Source: Candidatus Nanohalarchaeota archaeon
Lineage (GTDB): Archaea > EX4484-52 > B79-G9
Reading direction: 5' to 3'
Assembly (NCBI GenBank): GCA_030594795.1
Contig: JAUVEK010000059.1
Span: 1 to 7,691, forward strand
DNA length: 7,691 nt
A program made the translations under genes and the position numbers. Positions 1 through 5,326 of this stretch are shown here, piece after piece; position 1 is the first letter of the stretch; each line of letters begins with the position of its first letter. The notes below the pieces were generated by a model that did no database searches, was not told the DNA's origin, and worked only from the letters and a program-made list of their open reading frames with translations.

Positions 1-509
1 GCCGGGAAGATGTTAAGTGCGTGGTTTCCGGAATACGTGGCGTTTATTATGTAATTGCCGGAGATGTTGGGAATCCAGTTAATCTGAGCCCAACCGGTTT
101 CACTGGTCTGGTTGGAGCCTATTTGTGTCTCGTTTCCATAAAACATCAGTTCCTGAGAGGGTATAGGGGTCAGGTTTTCGTATGTTAACAGAGCTTTTAT
201 GTCAAGCATCTGCCCTGAAACTATTGAATATGCGCCCAGGACCAGCTCGTGTATCTTTGAGGCGACTGGTGGAGTTATGGCTGCAGTGGTGTTTGCAGGT
301 GTCTGATTTTCCGGCTGGACTACAAATTGGGTGTGATTAGAGTCCGGGGATGAATTAAAAGCCTGGTTCAGGTCATCGGTTGCGTTACCTGGAATGCTTG
401 TATAGTTACCTGTGTTATTTATTGCGTGGGCTATGTAAATCGCCGGGAGAAGGAGTAGTAAGACTAAAGAGAATGTCAATAGTTTTGGTGTTGCTGTTGA
501 TTTACTCAT
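1..509 (-). CDS. Secreted, sequon-rich Ig-like surface protein (C-terminal part beyond the window)
   Basis: The first 169 residues are visible; the reading frame runs off the window at base 1. The start is ATG at 509. Residues 1-29 form a clear signal peptide: basic start, hydrophobic core at about 10-26, and a likely cut after AHA (29). A Thr/Asn/Pro-rich linker follows to about residue 82. From about 85 the pattern resembles a bacterial Ig-like repeat: a strand ending in TYENLTP, FYGNETQIG, then GWAQINW and GNYIINATYSGN. Twelve N-X-S/T sequons are present (N31, 35, 42, 52, 58, 68, 73, 112, 126, 133, 148, 156), so heavy N-glycosylation outside the membrane is likely. The gene starts 35 bases after the stop of the winged-helix regulator and has no obvious promoter of its own, so the two are probably cotranscribed. 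The ligand and the type of anchor cannot be seen. The Ig-like call rests on pattern only. Confidence 0.8.
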   Translation of the reverse strand, partial: MSKSTATPKLLTFSLVLLLLLPAIYIAHAINNTGNYTSIPGNATDDLNQAFNSSPDSNHTQFVVQPENQTPANTTAAITPPVASKIHELVLGAYSIVSGQMLDIKALLTYENLTPIPSQELMFYGNETQIGSNQTSETGWAQINWIPNISGNYIINATYSGNHALNIFP

Positions 510-544
510 TCATCTCATCTTTTTTGTTGATTTCTCATATTTTG

Positions 545-1207
545 TCATCTGCTCACTGCCTGATTGCTTATTATGTCCTTTACAGTTACAGGATGCGATT
601 TCAGCTTTAGTGTCGTCTCTTTTTTGAAATGTTCTGATTCTATGAGGTCTGATTCTTCCAAAATCTTTATGTGCTTCATGAGCAGGGGATAACATCCGCC
701 ATGCTCCTCTGCAATATCTTTTAGTTTTGCGGCACCGTTTCTACATACTGCAAGGTATATCCGGAGTCTCGTTGGATGTGCCAGGGCCTTATAAGCATGT
801 GCTGCTTCCCTGATTTCTTTTGTTAAGTGCAGGTTGCTTAAGACGGATTTCAATACTGATTTTTCAGGATTGCTTTCTTTTGATTCCAGAAGAATTGTGT
901 AGTCTTTTTTTGAGAAAGAGATAAGCCCGATTCCCATCTCTTTTAGAATTCTTTTTTCGTTTGTGATGTTTTTTATTTCTTTCTCTGGCAGGGCGATGTA
1001 TGTTTTATGGACTCCCTGCTTATAGTAAGAGCAGGTTCCGATAGCTTGGGGGATTTCTGAAAGTTTTGATTTAACTTCAATGGCATTTAATGCCGTGTTG
1101 TCAGAATATATTAAGTCAACTTCTTCTTTTAGGATGAAAATGTGCGACAGAACTAGAGCAAAGTCTTTTTTCAATAATTTTTGAAGAGTATCTTTAGGAT
1201 CAGCCAT
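545..1207 (-). CDS. Putative regulator: PD-(D/E)XK nuclease-like N-terminal domain plus ArsR-type winged helix
   Basis: This is a 220-residue protein, presumably cytoplasmic. Residues 139-205 form an ArsR-like winged helix: the entry motif ALAHPTRLRIYLAVCRNGA, then LKDIAEEHG and the recognition helix region YPLLMKHIKILEESDLIESE with its wing. Residues 13-100 look like a restriction-endonuclease fold: VDLIY with D31, AIEVKS with E44 and K46, then Q54-A-x-G57 and Y61, followed by an alternating strand ending GIGLISF. The D-x12-E-x-K spacing fits PD-(D/E)XK enzymes, but it may equally be an inactive ligand- or DNA-sensing domain. A TTG at 1249 would add 14 residues; I prefer ATG 1207 because a TATA-like box at 1255-1262 would start the mRNA near 1231, and AGTGATT lies just upstream of this ATG. 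The GGTTA/TAACC site cluster upstream suggests self-regulation. The winged helix is firm; the nuclease fold is a pattern-based inference. Confidence 0.78.
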   Translation of the reverse strand: MADPKDTLQKLLKKDFALVLSHIFILKEEVDLIYSDNTALNAIEVKSKLSEIPQAIGTCSYYKQGVHKTYIALPEKEIKNITNEKRILKEMGIGLISFSKKDYTILLESKESNPEKSVLKSVLSNLHLTKEIREAAHAYKALAHPTRLRIYLAVCRNGAAKLKDIAEEHGGCYPLLMKHIKILEESDLIESEHFKKETTLKLKSHPVTVKDIISNQAVSR

Positions 1208-1233
1208 AGAAATAATCACTGGTTTTTTAATGA

Positions 1234-1268
1234 ATAAATATATAACCAAAGAAGTATATAAAGGTTTT
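1234..1268 (-). promoter_or_regulatory. TATA-box region of the winged-helix regulator gene
   Basis: On the minus strand a TTTATATA box lies at 1255-1262, preceded by an AAACC stretch that could serve as a BRE. It would place the transcript start near 1231 and give a leader of about 25 bases before ATG 1207. A second A/T-rich box, TTATATAT at 1238-1245, would give a start near 1214. Which is used cannot be decided from sequence. Either would exclude the TTG at 1249 as the start codon. Confidence 0.5.
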
Positions 1269-1283
1269 AGAATGTAATGAAAC

Positions 1284-1306
1284 GGTTAAGTAACCAAATG
1301 GTTACT
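1284..1306. promoter_or_regulatory. Operator-like inverted repeats upstream of the regulator gene
   Basis: A perfect 18-base inverted repeat, AGTAACC-AAAT-GGTTACT, occupies 1289-1306. Its left arm also pairs with an upstream GGTTA (1284-1288) to make GGTTA-AG-TAACC (1284-1295), so three half-sites alternate in direction. A fourth TAACC at 1243-1247 overlaps the promoter of the winged-helix gene. Short dyads beside a promoter are typical of dimeric ArsR/MarR-type regulators, so the adjacent gene product is the natural candidate binder. The palindrome could instead form a hairpin at the end of the upstream minus-strand transcript; no long U-run follows it. Confidence 0.6.
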
Positions 1307-1363
1307 CATCTCTCTGAATTGTGTCAGTAGATGTTGAATTCAAGACGTTTTGGAGATAATACT

Positions 1364-2026
1364 TTAATTCAATTCTATATAATCGAAAGCCATGGATAAT
1401 GTCCTGTTATCGCTTACTTTGGGGTCCAGGTCTTTCGGATTCCAGATGTCAGACTTAAAAGCAATTTTAAGAATGTCTTTAGTAATAATATTTTGAGGGA
1501 TTTTTATTTTCTTCTCAACCTGCATCTCTTTATCTACAGCAAAGTCTGCTACTGTGGTGTCGTTTGCCATGATTTTTATGGATTTTTTAGCCAAGGCGCC
1601 TGGTATGAATATTTTTGCGGTTAATTCATATTCTTTGTCTGGTGATACGCTGAAATACAAAACAGGATGTTTGCTGTCTTTTCCTGCCCATCTGAAATTT
1701 CCTTCAGACTGCCACCAACCTTCTTTTAAAGCATCATTTTCCTCTTGCGTACCAGCCATCTCTATCCTGCCAGGTTTTAGACATGGTATGCCAATAGGAT
1801 CTGGCTGGATTTCTTTTGCTTCCTGAAAAACCGGCGGATTTGCAAAATCGCGCGGCTGAGAAAGAGGACGGGGCGGTCCAAGCAAAATTGTGTTCTGGAA
1901 ATCATCAAATTCCGACACGAGGGACTCCAGCAAGTCCATTGCCTGTTTTGTTTTTTCCTCGAGGAGCCTGCCCTTTTCTTCCAACTCGTCTATCCTTTCC
2001 TGGAGTCTTTTTTTATTTCCGGTCAT
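1364..2026 (-). CDS. Coiled-coil protein with C-terminal GWW..E...RW beta-sandwich domain
   Basis: This is a 220-residue protein with no signal peptide or membrane segment. Residues 4-45 are charged heptad-like helix (LQERIDELEEKGRLLEEK), likely a coiled coil. A Pro-rich linker covers about 50-85. Residues 100-219 match a pattern I know from domains fused to glycosyltransferases and FkbM-type methyltransferases in surface-polysaccharide loci: GWW..E..FRW (G103, W104, E108, R112, W113), a strand pair around YELTAKIFIPG, IKIMANDTTVADF, and the closing SDNRTLSMAFDYIEL (D206, R208). Such domains are thought to be carbohydrate-associated beta-sandwiches; that is inference here, since no catalytic domain is attached. 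The stop is TAA at 1364-1366. The start ATG at 2026 lies 28 bases from a TTATTTAA box, so the transcript is probably leaderless. Specific function is unknown. Confidence 0.72.
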   Translation of the reverse strand: MTGNKKRLQERIDELEEKGRLLEEKTKQAMDLLESLVSEFDDFQNTILLGPPRPLSQPRDFANPPVFQEAKEIQPDPIGIPCLKPGRIEMAGTQEENDALKEGWWQSEGNFRWAGKDSKHPVLYFSVSPDKEYELTAKIFIPGALAKKSIKIMANDTTVADFAVDKEMQVEKKIKIPQNIITKDILKIAFKSDIWNPKDLDPKVSDNRTLSMAFDYIELN

Positions 2027-2050
2027 TGACTAATAATGGTAATTTAGAAC

Positions 2051-2058
2051 TTAAATAA
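2051..2058 (-). promoter_or_regulatory. TATA-like box for the coiled-coil/GWW gene
   Basis: TTATTTAA on the minus strand is centred about 28 bases upstream of ATG 2026, the spacing expected when the transcript begins at the start codon. No ribosome-binding sequence is visible between the box and the ATG, which agrees with leaderless translation. The gene therefore probably has its own promoter, although it follows the nuclease gene by 99 bases. Confidence 0.45.
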
Positions 2059-2125
2059 GTTTTGATAATTTTCGATAGTGAAGATAATGTGCGGGGTGTC
2101 AGCGTGCGCTTTCAGGAATGTGTTT

Positions 2126-3124
2126 TTATTCTTTCAGTAATGCTCTTTTAATTTCTCCTTCTTTTGGCAGTTTTAGTTTGTATTCTGCTATGAAAATGGT
2201 GTTCGTTATCCCGCCGAGTGCGTAATGGACTTCTTCTATGCCTTTGTCCTGGCAGATAATTAAGCCGACCGGGTCTTTTTCCCATGTGTATTTTTTGTGC
2301 TCTCTATACCAGTTCAGGTATTTGTTCATCTGTCCAACATATTCACTTTTGAATTTCTTGGTTTTCAGTTCAACCAAAACAATGCAGGGGATGCCGCGGT
2401 GGTAGAATTCCAGGTCAATTGCATGAACCTGCCCGTCGATGATTATTTTTCTTTGTCTTCCTGATACTGAAAAATCAGAACCAAATTCTAAAAGCAGTTT
2501 TTCAATGTTGGATATCAAACCATGCTCTAAATCGGTCTCACTATAATCATCTTCAAGTTTCAGAAAATCAAAGTTGTATGTGTTTTTAAATAGCTGTTCT
2601 GGTATCGCAGGTTCTGATGGCATGGGCAGGGTTATTGTCACTTTTCCTTCTCTCTTTGCCTGATAATAGAGTTTATTATGAATTTGCTCCCGCAACTGCC
2701 TGACACTCCACATATTCTGGATTGACTGAACTTCATAAAAATCTCTTTCTTCCTTATTTCCTATCTTTATAAATTCAAGATAATGCGACCAGCTTAATTG
2801 TTGTGACACTGTCACGACAATTGGATAAGTTTTGTAAAACTGGACTATCCTGTAAAGTTCATCTCTTCTAAAACCAAGGTCACATGCCAGGTTATCAATT
2901 AATTTTTCACCATAATCCGCTCTTTCCTTGCGCTGCAGTTCTTCGCGAAGAATTCTTTCTCCAATCTGCCAGTATGTCTGAACTTTGAGGTTGTCTACTG
3001 CCTTATATGCTTTTGTTAAACCTCTATCCAGTATGGATTTGATATCCCTGAGCAACAAGTGATAGTCTGGTGATCGCTCTTTCTTCTCATCAAGTGTTTC
3101 GTTTTGCTTTAGTACCTGCGTCAT
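2126..3124 (-). CDS. DUF1016/YhcG family PD-(D/E)XK nuclease
   Basis: The 332-residue product has the full two-domain layout of the YhcG family. The helical DUF1016 N-terminal domain covers about 20-160 (YWQIGERILREE, then DYGEKLIDNLACDLGF and SWSHYLEFIKI). The C-terminal nuclease domain covers about 175-325. Its active-site pattern is intact: E200 in the helix before FGSDFSVSGRQ, D237 in AIDLEFYHRG, E252 and K254 in VELKTKKF, and Q265 in GQMNKYL. The family is predicted to cut or process DNA and is often found near restriction-modification or mobile genes; the natural substrate is not established. ATG 3124 is preceded by AAGAGGTT (3131-3138), a good ribosome-binding site. No methylase, integrase or restriction partner lies within the window. 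The gene is divergent from the ATPase operon and uses more AAA and other A/T-ending codons, consistent with acquisition by transfer. Confidence 0.9.
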   Translation of the reverse strand: MTQVLKQNETLDEKKERSPDYHLLLRDIKSILDRGLTKAYKAVDNLKVQTYWQIGERILREELQRKERADYGEKLIDNLACDLGFRRDELYRIVQFYKTYPIVVTVSQQLSWSHYLEFIKIGNKEERDFYEVQSIQNMWSVRQLREQIHNKLYYQAKREGKVTITLPMPSEPAIPEQLFKNTYNFDFLKLEDDYSETDLEHGLISNIEKLLLEFGSDFSVSGRQRKIIIDGQVHAIDLEFYHRGIPCIVLVELKTKKFKSEYVGQMNKYLNWYREHKKYTWEKDPVGLIICQDKGIEEVHYALGGITNTIFIAEYKLKLPKEGEIKRALLKE

Positions 3125-3166
3125 GGTTTAAACCTCTTGTAGTTTTGATGTTTTTGTTTTTATAAA
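3125..3166 (-). promoter_or_regulatory. Promoter and leader of the YhcG-type nuclease gene
   Basis: A TTTATAAA box at 3159-3166 would start the minus-strand transcript near 3137, leaving a short leader with the AAGAGGTT ribosome-binding site. The last ten leader bases, 3125-3134, form a perfect palindrome GGTTTAAACC that overlaps this site and touches the start codon. A protein bound there would block translation or transcription, but no binder is known. Confidence 0.45.
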
Positions 3167-3238
3167 TTCAGATTCTATGAAATAATGGATATTTTTGAGT
3201 TGCTAAAAAAGTCACAACCGAACAATGGCACCAATTGA

Positions 3239-3246
3239 TATTTATT
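3239..3246 (+). promoter_or_regulatory. TATA-like box of the atpFABD operon
   Basis: TATTTATT is centred 27 bases before ATG 3270, the archaeal spacing that puts the transcript start at or next to the start codon. No ribosome-binding site precedes the ATG, so the first cistron is probably leaderless. This box lies downstream of the possible upstream ATG at 3225, and so argues against the longer reading frame. Confidence 0.5.
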
Positions 3247-3269
3247 TAGGGCCTGTAATATATATCTCT

Positions 3270-3530
3270 ATGAAATCCGTTGTTGTTGGTGATGAGTTTT
3301 TTGTTGCAGGGTTCCTTTACGGAGGGTTTGATAAGGGGATTGTGGTGAAGGACAAGGCGGATGCGCGGATGAAGATTGATGAGGCTATTGAAAACAAAGA
3401 TGTAGGGCTGGTTGTTGTTTCCAAAGAGCTTGTTGAGCATGATTTGGGTTATATTAATGAAATCAAGGCGGATGGGTCGAAGCCGCTTATTGTGGAGCTG
3501 CCGGGATACGGTGAATTGGTGAGTAATTGA
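3270..3530 (+). CDS. atpF: A-type ATP synthase subunit F (short form)
   Basis: The product is an 86-residue central-stalk subunit that binds subunit D in the A1 rotor. The start MKSVVVGDEFFVAGFLYGG matches the family opening (usually KIxVIGDxDTVxGFxLAG). A middle strand DVGLVVVSKELVEH and the late KPLIVELPGYGE are also typical of this Rossmann-like small subunit. ATG 3270 was chosen over ATG 3225 because the extra 15 residues resemble nothing in the family and a TATA-like box lies at 3239-3246. Archaeal F subunits are usually about 95-110 residues; here the protein stops right after the IVELPG strand, so the customary C-terminal helix is missing or reduced to a stub. The TGA stop overlaps the putative TTG start of atpA, which suggests coupled translation. 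The identity is strengthened by the F-A-B-D order. Confidence 0.9.
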   Translation: MKSVVVGDEFFVAGFLYGGFDKGIVVKDKADARMKIDEAIENKDVGLVVVSKELVEHDLGYINEIKADGSKPLIVELPGYGELVSN

Positions 3531-5326
3531 GGGTGTTGGTGTTGAAGAAGAATGATGTGAAGATTCGCGGAAAGATCATGAAAATCGCAGGGCCTGTTGT
3601 TGTTGCAAAAGAGATGGCTGGGGCGAAGATGTATGATGTGGTTGAGGTATCGAAAGACCGGCTTATTGGCGAGATTATCGAGCTTAGGGGGGATAAGGCA
3701 GTGATACAGGTGTATGAGGAGACGACAGGGCTTATGCCAGGTGATGCTGTTGTCAGTACCGGAAGACCGCTTTCTGTGGAGCTCGGGCCGGGTATCATGG
3801 GCATGATTTATGACGGCATACAGAGGCCGCTTGAGCTGATAAGGAAGAGGAGCGGGATATTTATCAGGAAGGGGGAAAAGCCGGATGCTATTGACAGGAG
3901 CAGGAAGTGGAAATTCTCGGCTTCGGTTAAGAGAGGAGACACAGTTAAAAGAGGGATGGTTATTGGCAGCGTTAAAGAGAGCGCTACTATCACTCACAGA
4001 ATCATGGTTCCTCATGATATCGAGAGCGGGGTTGTTGGTAAAATATCTGATGGTGAGTTTTGCGTTGATGATGTCATCTGCGAGGTCGGGATTGATAATG
4101 GAGGAAAGGCAGGCATAACCATGCGGCAGGTGTGGCCTGTGAGAGTGAAGAGAGGGTATGCAAAAAAGTTTGCGCCAAAGGAGCCGCTGATTACCGGGCA
4201 GAGGGTCATCGATACGTTTTATCCTATCGCGAAGGGAGGCACTGCCGCTATTCCCGGGCCGTTCGGGGCCGGCAAGACCGTTACTTTGCACCAGATTGCA
4301 AAGTGGGCGGATGCAGATATTATCGTGTATGTAGGATGCGGGGAGAGGGGCAATGAGATGACGAATGTGCTTGAGGAGCTTCCGAAGCTGAAGGACAGGA
4401 ATACAGGGAAACCGGTTATGGAGAGGACGGTGTTAATTGCTAACACATCGAATATGCCTGTGGCTGCAAGGGAGGCGTCAATCTATACCGGCGTCACTAT
4501 TGCTGAATATTACAGGGATATGGGGTATTCTGTTGCGCTTATTGCAGACAGCACTTCGCGATGGGCTGAGGCGATGCGTGAGATTTCATCCAGGCTTGAG
4601 GAGATGCCGGGTGAGGAGGGGTATCCTGCTTATCTTGCGTCACGGCTTTCTGAGTTTTACGAGAGGAGCGGTCTTGTCGAGACGCTGTCGGGGGATTTTG
4701 GCTCTGTCTCGATTGTCGGGGCTGTTTCGCCGCAGGGCGGTGATTTTTCTGAGCCTGTGACGCAGAATACTGTCAGGGTCACGAAGTGCTTCTGGGCGCT
4801 TGATGCGAAACTTGCTGATATGAGGCATTTTCCTGCTGTGAACTGGATCAAGTCGTACAGCATGTATGTTGACAGGCTTTCTTCGTGGTATAAGGAGAAG
4901 TTCGGTGATGAGTGGAACAGTGCACGGGCAGAGCTTGTGAAGATACTCAAGAGGGAGTCTGAATTGAAAGAGGTTGTGCAGCTTGTTGGGATGGATGCGC
5001 TTCCTTATCGTGATCAGGCTACGCTGCTTGCTGCAAAGATTATACGTGAGGATTTTTTGCAGCAGAGTGTGTATCATGAGAATGATACGTATTGCACAAT
5101 AGAGAGGCAGGGGAAGATGGTTGCTCTTATTTTGAAGTTTTACGATGAGTGCAAAAAGGTGAAGGGGGAACTTGCGGATATCAAAAAAGTAAGGGTGATG
5201 GACTGCGTCAAGAGGATTGCGCTTTTGAGGTATATGGATGATGATAAGTTTGATGCTGAATACGAGGGCATGATTAAAGGAATCGAGGATGAGTTTTCGA
5301 AGTCGGGTGAGTTGGCTGATGATTAA
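3527..5326 (+). CDS. atpA: A-type ATP synthase catalytic subunit A
   Basis: This catalytic subunit interconverts ATP and ADP plus phosphate in the A1 head at the inner face of the membrane. The product is 599 residues, near the usual 580-600. In order: the N-terminal barrel (GKIMKIAGPVVVA, QVYEETTGLMPG), the bulge specific to A subunits (about 115-205), Walker A GPFGAGKT at 244-251, GCGERGNEM with the catalytic Glu at 273, Walker B SVALIADSTSRW with D341, EMPGEEGYPAYL, VSPQGGDFSEPV, and the C-terminal helical domain (SSWYKEKFG, YRDQATLL). There is no intein at the P-loop, a site where some archaeal copies carry one. No ATG precedes M18, and M18 would remove the conserved GKI strand, so a non-ATG start is needed. 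TTG 3527 is given; GTG 3533, GTG 3539 and TTG 3542 are alternatives. The end overlaps atpB by 8 bases. Confidence 0.97.
   Translation: MRVLVLKKNDVKIRGKIMKIAGPVVVAKEMAGAKMYDVVEVSKDRLIGEIIELRGDKAVIQVYEETTGLMPGDAVVSTGRPLSVELGPGIMGMIYDGIQRPLELIRKRSGIFIRKGEKPDAIDRSRKWKFSASVKRGDTVKRGMVIGSVKESATITHRIMVPHDIESGVVGKISDGEFCVDDVICEVGIDNGGKAGITMRQVWPVRVKRGYAKKFAPKEPLITGQRVIDTFYPIAKGGTAAIPGPFGAGKTVTLHQIAKWADADIIVYVGCGERGNEMTNVLEELPKLKDRNTGKPVMERTVLIANTSNMPVAAREASIYTGVTIAEYYRDMGYSVALIADSTSRWAEAMREISSRLEEMPGEEGYPAYLASRLSEFYERSGLVETLSGDFGSVSIVGAVSPQGGDFSEPVTQNTVRVTKCFWALDAKLADMRHFPAVNWIKSYSMYVDRLSSWYKEKFGDEWNSARAELVKILKRESELKEVVQLVGMDALPYRDQATLLAAKIIREDFLQQSVYHENDTYCTIERQGKMVALILKFYDECKKVKGELADIKKVRVMDCVKRIALLRYMDDDKFDAEYEGMIKGIEDEFSKSGELADD

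Noticed and set aside
380..695. Short frames on both strands (380-610 plus, 510-695 minus)
   Set aside because: They overlap the regulator and secreted-protein genes out of frame, and the translations are low-complexity, reflecting the opposite strand's Leu-rich signal peptide and helix codons.
3225..3269. Longer atpF frame starting at ATG 3225
   Set aside because: The 15 extra residues do not resemble the family N-terminus, and the TATA-like box at 3239-3246 lies inside the extension, so it would not be transcribed from that promoter.
4240..4300. Possible intein at the atpA P-loop
   Set aside because: The Walker A region reads continuously as IPGPFGAGKTVTLHQ and the total length is normal, so no insertion is present.
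5289..5318. Longer atpB frame from a non-ATG start at 5289
   Set aside because: ATG 5319 matches the family start, has a well-placed GGGTGA, and gives the usual 458 residues.
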